From the NCBI RefSeq assembly GCF_014898055.3, contig NW_023601104.1, positions 74,569,106 to 74,633,105 of the forward strand: 64,000 nt of DNA, given 5' to 3'. The position numbers and the translations under genes were made by a program. The notes below the pieces were generated by a model, which was given only the letters and a program-made list of their open reading frames with translations, searched no databases and was not told where the DNA came from. This stretch comes from Talpa occidentalis (Eukaryota; Chordata; Mammalia; Eulipotyphla; Talpidae). Shown piece after piece: positions 54,719 through 64,000 of this stretch (positions are counted from its first letter, which is position 1; the number at the start of each line of letters is the position of its first letter).

Positions 54719-54993
54719 GGGCCTCCCCTGGTGGCACAGTGGTTGAGCGCTGGGCTGCGAAGCTGCCTGCAACCTCTGCAGCACCGGTTTGATCCCCGGC
54801 CACCAGCGAGGGTCCCACATGGCGTGCAGACCTCTCCTGCTGCGCCCGCTGCTCCCCTCAGCAGTGTACTTTGGTCCTTCTGCCTGTTCTGCTCCCCACT
54901 CTGGCTCTGGTGAATTCTCTCGCCCTCCTGTGCTTCTGACTGTACCCTGTGCTTGTATAAATTAATAAATAAATAAATCTTTAAAAAAAAAAA
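54719..54993 (+). mobile_element. tRNA-derived SINE, young type
   Basis: 14 bp TSD AAGAACACAATTGG at 54705-54718 and 54994-55007. B box GGTTTGATCCCC has one change. Tail TTGTATAAATTAATAAATAA and TCTTT with 13 A. The 119-residue minus frame (54703-55062) is SINE antisense. Confidence 0.96.
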
Positions 54994-55007
54994 AAGAACA
55001 CAATTGG

Positions 55008-57364
55008 TATTTTTGTTAGTGATAGATGATGGGCTGTGCAGGACAGGTGAAAATGGGTTCACCTTCCATCAATCTCATAAGAGTCAAGACCTTACACAAA
55101 GTGCAAGAACTGCTGTAGTCACGTGTGGGCACACCGAAGCATACTACTGGGATCTGTTCTGAACATTGAAAATGTACAGTTCCTGCCCTGGAGTGATATT
55201 CACAAGATTTTTTACTGGGTGTGACTATGCATCTATGGGTCAAATTATATTTGATATACACCTCATTTTCATAGTCTTTGTGGCGGAATGGGACCTGGAA
55301 AATGTGCAGAGCATTGGGCTCTCATGTAGAATATTTTTATAAAACAGAGGAAGCTATGGAAGACTCAGGGTCTGGAGTAGAAAGTGTTTGTTTACTTAAT
55401 TTTGAAAGGACAACTTTGTATAAATTAGCAAGGGCTTCTTGTTTAAGGTTAGTCTCATGTGAGTAAGTGCCCCTTGTTGGATTTCTCCATAATTTTCAGT
55501 AGTTCCCAGAGGTCAGAACTATTCCTTATCGGTGAGTAGCAGGTCTTTAGATTATTGACCTAATGGGGATATAACTTTAATGTTCTACAGTTATACCAGC
55601 TTCACACTATTTACAAGACATGTCGTACAACACTGAAAACAAGAAATTAGAGTATGTGGAAACTATGCTACTAAAATTAAGCAGCATAAGGAAAATTAAT
55701 ATAAGCCTGTAAGTCACAGCTTGACTTCTGTTTCAGGAGTTGACCCAGGGGCAAGAGAGCCAAAACCAATTTTAAGACCTGTTCTGTTCTGACTTGTGAA
55801 GATTATTTGATGTTATCCCCCACCCCCATACCACTTCCAAGTTAGTACTAGGGGTTAGGAAAAAGTTCGCAGTATTGCCTGATTCATTTCTGGTCTGGCT
55901 TTGATTCTGGCTTCAGTAAGGTGAGATGTCTATTTTTTGTTAAGTGTCATTGGCAGTCGGCAGTGCATTTCATAACAGTCTATGTGACTGGAGTAATATT
56001 TGTGGTACTCTGAGGATGGACTCTAGAGAAATATGTGCTTATTGGAAAGCATGCTAATTTCTAAATGATGACCTAATTTTGCTATTACTTGAATGTATGT
56101 GCTAGTGACATGGCATTAACATTGACGCTCTATTAAACAAGAGACAGAAATTTCAATGTTGTGTGATTAAGACATTAGTATGTTGGTTTTTCTTTAGAGA
56201 TGGAAAACACGTAGTTAATAACTGTGGAAAATTGCCTTACTCTAATTATATAAGAAAATTCATACATCTCTGTTGGCAATGTGGGCCACTAACATAGTTT
56301 ACAACATAATCCAAAACCTGGGGATTTTTCAGTACAAAGATAAGAGATGCTAGCTGGTAGAGTTTATATATATATTCAAACCTGTTACTATTAGATGTGG
56401 TATATGTGATGTGGTAAAAAATACAATTGATCATGGAGAGTGGCCCGGGAGCTGGGGCAATTCAATAAAGCACAAAGTCTGGCAGTAAGGCAACGAGAAA
56501 ACCACTACAGTCTGGTAGATGGAGTATGTAGATATAAGACTGACAGCAGAGGGATATTTTCAGAATTAAGGAAAAACTACAAAAGTCTAAAAAGATCAAT
56601 GAAGAGAAAGGAGACATCTAAATAGCTAAAATTCCCAGCACAGGAGTATTTTCGGTAGCGCACCTAAAGCTTGTATGTCAAAGTTTCCAAGTTCATTTGC
56701 AGCTGGAGAACTTGATAATTTCCCCCCCATTAGAATGAGTTACTGGAATCATTCTGAAGAAAGTTACTTTAACATAATCCTGGTTAGACTTTATCTAGTC
56801 TCTCTGTGTCTTTCCTTCTATCCCATTCAGTTACCTTAAAATAGAAAGGGTATCCGCTAGCCTAGTATGAGGACGGATTCACAAAAGTGGCTTCAAAAAC
56901 ATTCTTGCAAATTCCTGGAGCCTCTACCCTCCTTTGAAAGATCTTCAAGAGCCCAGCCTCCTTTAGTAACATTGCCCTTTAATAAAGTGTAAGGAAACTC
57001 TTTTTGTGTTTTCCTAAGTCCATTATATCATCTTTTGAGCCCAGTTCTTTCTTCCCTCTTTTCATACTGAGAAGATGGAAAACAGCTGATTATTATTCTC
57101 AAGTATATAGGAATCCTTATATACTTGAAGAAACTATTGTTAACTCAATTCCTTTGACTTTGGATTTTTAGATAGACTTATTCCCATCTCTTTAGTATTC
57201 CACGTAAGCCTTATTTCCCAAGTCTAATCAGCTCTGTGGATGTGATGTAAAGCATTTGGATCCCAGATCTTCATGCTGTGGTCTATGTGACTTGACCAAT
57301 TCATTAATAGAAAGATTTTTTTATGACTCCTAAGTACTCATTCTTATGAATCTCATTGCCTTGC
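55008..57364. other. Long unannotated interval
   Basis: 2.36 kb with no named repeat. A 14 bp stem with one bulge (TCAAGTATATA...TATATACTTGA) lies at 57099-57128. Frames up to 81 residues have no recognised domain. Confidence 0.45.
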
Positions 57365-57754
57365 TTGATTTTTTAATGTAATTTTAATTGACCTTTAATT
57401 TGCATACCATAAAGTTCACCCATTTAAATCATATAATTACGTGGTCTTTTAATATAGTGACTGGAGTATCTAGAATGTTTTTCTCACCTCATGGGAAAAA
57501 AAAAAAACAACAAAAACCAGTGCTTATAAAAAGTAACTCCTTATTTCTTCTTCCCATCCCAGTTGCTGGCAATCACTAATCTAAAATAGATTGATGTGAT
57601 GATGGAGTTGCAAAATCTGAATCTTACAGATAAATGGAGTCATTTCACTTTATGTTTGAATAATCTTCCTTTTTATGTCTCACCTTGTACCTTTTATGAC
57701 CGAATATTTCACCATATGATACATTCTATTTTGTTCCTTATTGCTTGATTTTTA
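57365..57754 (-). mobile_element. Ancient L1M 3' end, antisense
   Basis: TAATTTGCATACCATAAAGT, TCACCCATTTAAATCATATA, CTTCCCATCCCAGTTGCTGG, CAATCACTAATCTAAAATAG, ATAAATGGAGTCATTTCACT and GACCGAATATTTCACCATAT are the classic antisense L1M order. Confidence 0.8.
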
Positions 57755-58005
57755 TTTTATTTTTTAAAGATGTATTTTATTTATGCATATAAGAGCTGGG
57801 GTGCAGGCCAGAGGTGCGGGGTGGGATGTGAGAGGATTCACCAGAGACAGAGTGGGGAGCAGAACAGGCAGATTGACAGAATTATACTGCAGAGGGGAGC
57901 TGAGAGGAGCAGTGGGCGAGATAGGAGAAGTCGAACTCATGCTGCAGTGGCTGCTAATAGCTTCACAGTGCTGAGACTTAACCCCTTGCACCACCAGGGA
58001 AGCCC
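57755..58005 (-). mobile_element. tRNA-derived SINE, old type, B box deleted
   Basis: 16 bp TSD TATTGCTTGATTTTTA at 57739-57754 and 58006-58021. On the minus strand the head GGGCTTCCCTGGTGGTGC is followed by CTGCAGCATGAGTTCGACTT, then jumps to CTCCTATCTCGCCCACTGCT; the CACATGGCACAGCAGACC region is lost. It also has a 12 bp extra TCCTCTCAGCTCC next to the CTCCCCTC motif. Inserted at the end of the L1M. Confidence 0.94.
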
Positions 58006-58021
58006 TATTGCTTGATTTTTA

Positions 58022-58531
58022 AACAAATTATTTTGATGCCAAATAATCTACTCTGTTCCTTCCTCAGGGATACTCTGTCAAATCTGTGGTTTTGATTCTT
58101 ATTTAGTATTTTAATTCTTTGTTATTCAATTTAATAAGTTCTCTTTGAAGCTCTAATTTTATTTCCCATCATGTTATTATTTAGAAACTAAAAAAAAAAG
58201 ACCCAGAGCCAACCCTGCAAACCTCATAGAAAACTACTCACTCCATTTTAAAAATATATATGTTCATCATGTGATAATACAACAATGAACCTCCTTTCAT
58301 TTATCAGGATATTATTCCTCAAAAGTTTGAACCTTCACTATTTGGCTTAGAGAGGAATACTTCTTAAAGTGGTTTCCTGAGGTTGTCCCAGGAGTAGGTA
58401 GGTGAGGATGTTTCATGACAGACCCCAGTTATTACCTAACCACCCCCCCAACCCCGCTCCTGTCTCTGATGGTGATCATTTGTTTGTTCTTTATGAGAAA
58501 TGGACATACATAGGTCACATGAGAACATTTT
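58022..58531. other. Unannotated interval
   Basis: AT-rich; may contain more of the L1M but not alignable by eye. A C run at 58444-58451. Confidence 0.35.
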
Positions 58532-58725
58532 AAAGAGTGTGGATTTACTTCTGTGAACACATAACAAATTTGAGTTTGTGTCTTGGCTATGCCATTTGAC
58601 AGCATTATCATGGAGTAATGATACCAACCTCATAGGCTTGTTGTGATATTTAAAAGAAATAACTTCTCTAAAGCCCTTATAAAGAATGCCTGCCATATGT
58701 TATGTGCTCAAAAAGTGATACCTTC
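58532..58725 (+). mobile_element. MIR
   Basis: GTGTGGATTTACTTCTGTGA, GTGTCTTGGCTATGCCATTT, TAATGATACCAACCTCATAG, GGCTTGTTGTGATATTTAAA and TATGTTATGTGCTCAAAAAG follow MIR, with the CCTCATCTGTAAAATG segment lost. Confidence 0.72.
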
Positions 58726-59129
58726 TCTTCTCATATAGAGTCTTGAGAATTTGAAAAAGAAATGATGGTATAGTGACACGTGAGCTTGAGGAGCTTGGTA
58801 TCTTAATGGAAGAGACAAAATTGATGATTTGTAATCCTAAATTTAAGGAAAAAAATACAAAAACTGAGAAAAATGTACTGAGAAGTCATGACAAGTACAG
58901 AATAATATTTTCTGTGTCACTTGAATAAATTTTGGGGTTGAGTATAGAGGAAATACCACTCATATGGAGAAAGAAATGTTAGTCTCACTTAAATACACTC
59001 ACATACCCATAAGAGTAATCTCTTTGAGGGTTGAATTTTGTGTCTTTGTGTCTCTATTCCTGGAAATACCTCCTAAAATGACTACATAGAATGGTTACCC
59101 AGGAAGTGTTTGTTGAACTTCTATTTCAG
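58726..59129. other. Unannotated interval
   Basis: Nothing recognised. Confidence 0.4.
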
Positions 59130-59590
59130 CATTCTAGATAACATCCTTGGTTCTCTCTTTTCACTATATATTCTCTCTGGGTGATCTCTCTTTTATGCCT
59201 ATGGAATCCATCCATTCCCTGAAGAATCTGAGACCTCACCTCCAGACCACTTTCAAGCTCTAGGCCTAGATGTCTGAGTATCTACTAGAAATCTATTAGA
59301 TATCATCTAGCTACCTCCAACTCATAATACCTGAGCCTGAACTCGGTCTTCCTTTTCAACCTGACCACCTCTCACATTTTTCTTATCTTGGTTAGTGAGA
59401 AATCATTATCTACATAGTTGCCTAAGTCAAAATTTTCGGTGTGTAAGAACTCCCCTCTTCCTTGCCACCCTCACCCAATAGATATGTTTACATTACTTTT
59501 TCTCCTTCTGGTTGGGATCGCCTCCAAGGTGGGGTTCCTTTCTCATTATTTACTATCCCTGCCTAGCCCACAGCCTGATCCAGGATATGG
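59130..59590 (+). mobile_element. L2 LINE fragment (upstream part of the 3' end)
   Basis: CCTCACCTCCAGACCACTTT, GGCCTAGATGTCTGAGTATC, ATCTAGCTACCTCCAACTCA, AATACCTGAGCCTGAACTCG, ACATAGTTGCCTAAGTCAAA and CCACCCTCACCCAATAGATA are in the order of the L2 region 5' of the CTCCTAACTGGTCTCCC block. Confidence 0.6.
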
Positions 59591-60501
59591 CTAATGAATA
59601 GGCATATTTTCCCTATAACTTTTCATTTTTTATTGAAACATATGCACAAACACGTGTGTGTTAGCAAGCATATACATATAGTATTCACACAAGTCCTTCA
59701 AGTTCACAAACTCCTATCTAGTCCTTTCACTCCCTCAATTTACTGGTGAAATTCTTATATCGTGCAGGCCTATAGGCATGTGTAGTTGTTTAGAGGACAT
59801 GGATGGAGCATTCTCCAATGATAACTCCTAATTCCTTCTGACAAGTTAAGCCACACACGCCTGTCTGCCAAACCATTTTCAGACATTTCTCAACCATTTT
59901 CCTTCCCCTTTGTTAACAAATTTTCAGAATTTTTTTATAAAAGAGAAAAAATCCTACCCTAAGACATTATTTTGGCCTTTATGAATATAGTTTGAATTTC
60001 CAGTTGACCATTTTCCATTCTGTCATTAAGGCGTATTTGGGAAACAACAGTAAATAACTCCCAAGCCCTGCCATTGTTTCTTTATGGCTTATGTTTCATG
60101 CTCTGCTACTTAGCCGGCAGGGAGGGAGCTTAACTGACAAATCCAATTTCTGTAGCTGAGCTGATATCATCCATGATTCAAAGCCGCAGTGAAAAAATTA
60201 CAAATCAACCTCAGCCACATTTTTTGTTGCTCTCCTTTCTGAGAAACACACATGCGTAGACAAAGAAGTTCCATGCTTGCCAAGTGGTACCAAACAATCC
60301 TGGTGTGGAATGAAGAAAAATTGTGAAACCATAGAGGGTGAAATTATTTAAACCATAAAAGCAAATGACTCTGTTTCCCTGGCCTTTTAAATTGCCTCCT
60401 TTTATGCAGTCTCCATCCTGCACAGTCTGTTGTGTTAATTAGTTGTTTTCTTGTCCTGAAATTGCCCTGAAATGGTGTGACTCTGTTAACAGTACTTGGA
60501 T
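59591..60501. other. Unannotated interval with a candidate conserved block
   Basis: 59620-59900 may be an eroded antisense L1. From about 60000 to 60300 the sequence is balanced and simple-repeat free, with TGATATCATCCATGATTCAA, AGCCGCAGTGAAAAAATTAC and AAATCAACCTCAGCCACA, a composition typical of conserved non-coding elements. Not proven. Confidence 0.4.
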
Positions 60502-60779
60502 GGGGCCTCCCCTTGTGGCACAGCAGTTGAGCGCTGGGCTGCGAAGCTGCCTGTAGCCTCTGCAGCGCCGGTTCGATCCCCGGCCGCCAGCGAGGGTCCC
60601 ACATGGCACTCAGACCTCTCCTGCAGCTCCCACTGCTCCCCTCAGCAGTGTACTTTATCAGTCTACCTGTTCTGTTCCCCACTCTGGCTCTGGTGAGTTC
60701 TCTCACCCTCCTATGCTTCTGACTGTACCCAGTGCTTGTATGAATAAATCAATCTTTGAAAAAAAAAAAAAACAAAAAC
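60502..60779 (+). mobile_element. tRNA-derived SINE, young type, no clear TSD
   Basis: Intact B box GGTTCGATCCCC and full body. Tail TTGTATGAATAAATCAATCT and TCTTTG with A-rich end. Flanks GTTAACAGTACTTGGAT and AACAAAAACAGTGACTCC share only AACAGT, so the TSD is lost or short. Confidence 0.93.
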
Positions 60780-60879
60780 AGTGACTCCTCAAGAACAACT
60801 TTTAGTTGGAAAAATTATTATAAAAATAGCATCTCTCCAGAATCCAATTTGTTCTTTCCCAACCCCTGCATTGGCCAAA

Positions 60880-61110
60880 GCCTCATTAGCTGTATGAGTG
60901 TTTCTGTTCTGTCTTACTTTGCTCATCCTCACTTCTGCTTGGCATATTTCCTTCCTATTTTGAGCACCAGTCAAAATCCTACTCATTCCACAACTTAAAA
61001 GACTTTCAGGTTCATATTATGCTGTGTTCACATTCTATACTGCCCTCAAGTATCTGGAGTGTACATCATAGATGTCTGATAAATATTCACTAAGTTGATG
61101 TTGATATATG
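60880..61110 (+). mobile_element. L2 LINE 3' end
   Basis: TCAAAATCCTACTCATTCCA (for CTAACTCCTACTCATCCTTC) and GATGTCTGATAAATATTCAC, then TAAGTTGATG, mark the L2 3' end. Confidence 0.55.
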
Positions 61111-62250
61111 CTCAGGAGATTGCTAATTTTATGCTTCTGTGATCTTTTATGTAAACAACAGAACACATCGTAAAAGGTCACTTTCTTTGCCTCAGCAGCA
61201 TATATAGGAAACAGAGGGGAAAAGTATGATTGTGAAAGAAAAATGAAGTAGACAAACTATGTGCAATTTAGAAAAAGTTTTTTTTTCCTAAAATATTGAA
61301 AATATCTTTTTAAATATGCAAAGAAGCAAAACTCTCTAAGGATGACACATAATAAATAAATTGTGCTTCACCAACTCATTACTCCTTAGATCCCACCGAA
61401 TTATCTATACTAATATAGGAAGATTGATACACAAAACCCAAACCTACTTATATTCACATTTTGATAAACATTTTAGATTCTTGTTCAGCTACCTTATTTT
61501 CTTACATTTTAACTGCACTCTTATTAAAGTTGGTTCTCCCTAGTTGCTTGGAGAAAAGTAGTTTTCTACTTTCTAGTAGCTGCTGAGAGTTGGAGGTAGC
61601 CAGTTTAAGTTTACGTTTGCTATAGAGAAGCTGCAAAAATCTACATGCAGCCTAAATTCAAGAGGCTGGTGGTCTTACAAACCAAAGCATGATCAACATT
61701 CATAGCCATGTTTGGAAATTGCACCCAGTTCTATTTGTAATTAACGGGTAGGGGGTGAGTCTAGAGGCTGAGAGCTCAGCCACAAAGGTGATTAAAGGAT
61801 TGGGAAAGTACTATGAGGGAATTAAAAGAAACTGGGATTAGTCAGCTTGGAAAGAAAGGAGGATAAAGGGCAATTTAATAGCAATCTTTGCGTAAAGAAA
61901 GACACTTAGCAGAACATAGTGATCAGTGTTTTCCCTCTCACCTGAGGATAACACAAGAGGCTTAAACTGTAGTATTTAGATTTGAGAACTATATAAGGAA
62001 GTATCTACTGACAAGCCAAAACAGAGTAGAATACTGAGAAATATGGTAGAATTTCCATCTATAAGGAGTTAAAAAATATTTTTTCTGTTCTCTTTGGGTA
62101 CTTTAAGAGAACTCATGTTCAAAGACAATGCTGTAGATTTGGTGATTCCTGGAATGCCATCAAGATTGTGGAATTATTATTTTTAAACACTTTGTCATGG
62201 GTAGCAAGAGGGAAACAATTATACCAATCAACTCAGGAAGCAATGTGATA
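61111..62250. other. Unannotated interval
   Basis: 1.1 kb, AT-rich, with no named repeat. Two short U6-like motifs at 61192 and 61340 were examined and rejected. Confidence 0.45.
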
Positions 62251-62261
62251 TAGAAGAAAGG

Positions 62262-62540
62262 AAACTTATGTGTGGACTATAGAGAAAAAAATGGAAAGAA
62301 CTAACAAAATGAAACCAAAACAAACCCTAGAAATATGACTGCAGAATTGAGGCTTCTAGAAGGGGGCTGGGAGGGTGGGAACAAAGGTGGGAGGGGCCCA
62401 GTGGTCTAAGGTAAAGGGATAAGGGTGCTCTGGTGATGGGGGTAGTGTGGTGATGTGGACGCCACATGGGTATGTATCTCTTCCCCTAAATTATGTACAG
62501 TATCGTAAAGTGTTACTTAAATAATAAAAATATAAGTGGT
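62262..62540 (+). mobile_element. L1 3' UTR, strongly 5'-truncated
   Basis: GTGTGGACTATAGAGAAAAA marks the ORF2 end; CTGCAGAATTGAGGCTTCTA, GGGGCTGGGAGGGTGGGAAC and GGGTGCTCTGGTGATGGGGG belong to the same 3' UTR as the L1 at 15992-16795. Candidate TSD TAGAAGAAA at 62251-62259 and 62541-62549. The tail ends ATAATAAAAATATAAG. Confidence 0.82.
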
Positions 62541-62729
62541 TAGAAGAAAAAAAGTCAAAGGAAGTTGATTATTTTCCTGGGTATACTATAATTATCTGCA
62601 CTCTGCTTTAGTTTTCTCATTTGTAAAATGAGAGAGCCAAGCCATTGGAATGTTTAAAAGCATCACTTTCAATAAGCACAGTTTAAAAGCCTCTTCAGGG
62701 TCATTCATTTAGAAAGACTCCTTAACATG

Positions 62730-62910
62730 ATATCTCATCTATAGGTTATCATTTTACAGATGAGCCAGCTCAGGGTCTGGCAGGTAACAGTTCCACCGCT
62801 GAACCATGAACACCCAACTCAGGGCCTGAAGGACTAAGTGACTGGCCAGTTTCGCAGCCAGTTTCAGAACTCAGTAGACCCCATGTCTCTGACTTCCAAG
62901 CTCACATTGA
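62730..62910 (-). mobile_element. MIR fragment
   Basis: ATCATTTTACAGATGAGCCA, TAAGTGACTGGCCAGTTTCG, CAGTTTCAGAACTCAGTAGA and CTCTGACTTCCAAGCTCACA follow the reversed MIR, with about 40 bp inserted in the middle. Confidence 0.6.
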
Positions 62911-62984
62911 TTATCATGCTCTGACATTATACTTGAGAATCATTTCTTAGTTTTCTTATTCTTTACATCCCTTTTCTTCCTTAC

Positions 62985-63065
62985 AGAAATATTTATTGTT
63001 AATAATATGGTAGGTACTGTGCTAGGTGCTGGCCATACACAATGGAATTATGACAGAGCCTTCAA
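62985..63065 (-). mobile_element. L2 3' terminal fragment
   Basis: ATTTATTGTTAATAATATGG, TAGGTACTGTGCTAGGTGCT and GGCCATACACAATGGAATTA match the reversed L2 end. Confidence 0.65.
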
Positions 63066-63384
63066 GTATTTTTATTCAAAGAATTAAAATTTAAAGAATT
63101 AAGGTAATGAAAGAAGCTTTTGGATTTTTCCAGTTAGGTAGATACCTTCAATAATATGGCCATGTCCCACATCTGTTTCAGAGGCAGAATGATGCGAGGT
63201 AGATACATATGTCCTTCAAGGCTTTGCCTGCTTTTCTTTTACAGTCCCCTCTCCCTTTCTCTCTCCCCAAGCCTTCTGATATGGACCCCAGCATGACTAG
63301 ACATAGGCAGAACTTTCCCAAGTCCCAGACATAGGTTCTGGATCCTAGAAATGGTCCCCATCTGTCCCCTTTGGTCCCAGGGCT
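63066..63384. other. Unannotated interval
   Basis: Unique-looking; a 72-residue minus frame at 63178-63396 has no recognised domain. Confidence 0.4.
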
Positions 63385-63560
63385 GTAGCCAATCATTCAG
63401 TCTGAATACTCCCTGAGTTCAACTCTCTACTCTGCCACTTACTAGCTGTTCATCTTAGATAAGTTACTTAAGCCTTCTGGGAAACAGGGTAATCCTGGTC
63501 TCTACCTCAAGGGCTTGTCATTTAGCATTTGAATCATTATTGTTACTGGAATTGAACATA
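63385..63560 (+). mobile_element. MIR
   Basis: CCTGAGTTCAACTCTCTACT, CTGCCACTTACTAGCTGTTC, ATAAGTTACTTAAGCCTTCT and TCTACCTCAAGGGCTTGTCA follow MIR well; CTGCCACTTACTAGCTGT is exact to consensus. Confidence 0.85.
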
Positions 63561-63908
63561 CAATACAAATGAAGCTATGATTATTACTAAGAAAGCAATA
63601 TGTGTTAGAACTCAGTAAGTTTTAGTGTTTTTTAATTCCAAGATAGCAAGCTACTCTTACCCTCCTTACTGATGGTCCCTTCAACCTAGTTCTGAGCAAA
63701 CTTTCAAGTCCTATCAGTTAAAATTGTCCTTTTTTCCTGAAGGTTAGTAAACTAGGTGCATTTTTGTTTGGAGACAGTGTGTAGAGTGGTGATGTGTTCA
63801 TGTTCTGTCTTTTGACCAACCTAAGTTCAAGTCCCTGCTCTACCCTTTAATTGGAGAAAGTGTTCCTTGGGGTATGGTGGGCGTGTCTGTTTAAAGGTTT
63901 TTTGTTTT
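63561..63908. other. Unannotated interval
   Basis: Could include a second MIR scrap (CTAAGTTCAAGTCCCTGCTC at 63821-63840), not long enough to call. Confidence 0.4.
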
Positions 63909-64000
63909 TTAAAGATTTATTTATTTACACAAGAACCAGGGTACAGGCCAGATGCGTGGGAAGGTGAGAGGTTTCACCAGAGACAGCGTGGGAAACAGAA
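63909..64000 (-). mobile_element. tRNA-derived SINE, cut by the window edge
   Basis: Only the tail and part of the body are inside the window: TTTAAAGATTTATTTATTTA (tail with TCTTT on the minus strand), then ACAAGAACCAGGGTACAGGC and TTTCACCAGAGACAGCGTGG. Old/intermediate type. The head and TSD lie beyond 64000. Confidence 0.9.

Noticed and set aside
61184..61360. U6 snRNA-like motifs CAGCAGCATATATA and AAGGATGACACA
   Set aside because: They are about 140 bp apart instead of about 55, with no matching sequence between them, so a U6 pseudogene is not supported.

Overview
This window looks like non-coding DNA from a placental mammal. It is AT-rich, and CpG is concentrated in repeats. The repeat record is typically mammalian: MIR, L2, L3/CR1, MER5A, several L1 generations, solo retroviral LTRs, and at least 19 copies of one tRNA-derived SINE. 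I found no convincing protein-coding exon, processed pseudogene, tRNA, rRNA or snRNA gene, so the window is probably intergenic or lies in a long intron. The species is not settled. The SINE has a tRNA-like head with Pol III A and B boxes, a body of about 150 bp, and a tail of AATAAA repeats followed by TCTTT and poly(A), which is the T+ class layout known from several laurasiatherian orders, rodents and rabbit. From memory it does not match the carnivore, horse, pig, whale/cow, camel, rabbit, shrew or hedgehog SINEs. A less-sampled laurasiatherian, such as a mole-like eulipotyphlan, is a guess.

Layout. 1-6.2 kb: a 5'-truncated L1, MIR remnants, a MER5A and long repeat-free stretches. 6.2-14.2 kb: a head-only SINE next to a full SINE in inverted orientation, a long L2 3' end, an antisense L1, and a 2 kb repeat-poor block. 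14.2-18.6 kb: a head-to-head SINE pair, then a nested L1 complex in which a younger L1 sits inside an ancient L1M, carries a templated insertion copied from a SINE 1.8 kb upstream, and has a further SINE downstream. 18.6-24 kb: a 240 bp direct duplication, two more SINEs and an L1 3' end. 24-32 kb: mostly unique, with a SINE inside a MIR and a 51 bp Z-DNA-type tract. 32-37.5 kb: an L1 ORF2 fragment; an L2 broken by two solo LTRs of one family in opposite orientation, 55 bp apart; a third, unrelated LTR; and a very young SINE with a 47 nt poly(A) tail. 37.5-51.9 kb: L2, L3 and MIR remnants in mostly unique sequence. 51.9-64 kb: six more SINEs (one cut by the window edge), MIR, L2, L1M, a 104 bp polypurine tract and a possibly conserved block near 60.0-60.3 kb.

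No genes act together here. The history is one of successive retrotransposition: MIR, L2, L3 and MER5A are oldest, then L1M, then lineage-specific L1s and LTRs, then the old and young SINE types. Target-site duplications (TSDs) let many insertions be placed to the base. Family names come from recognising consensus motifs by eye. MIR/L2/L1M boundaries are good to about 10-30 bp, while SINE and LTR boundaries with TSDs are close to exact.
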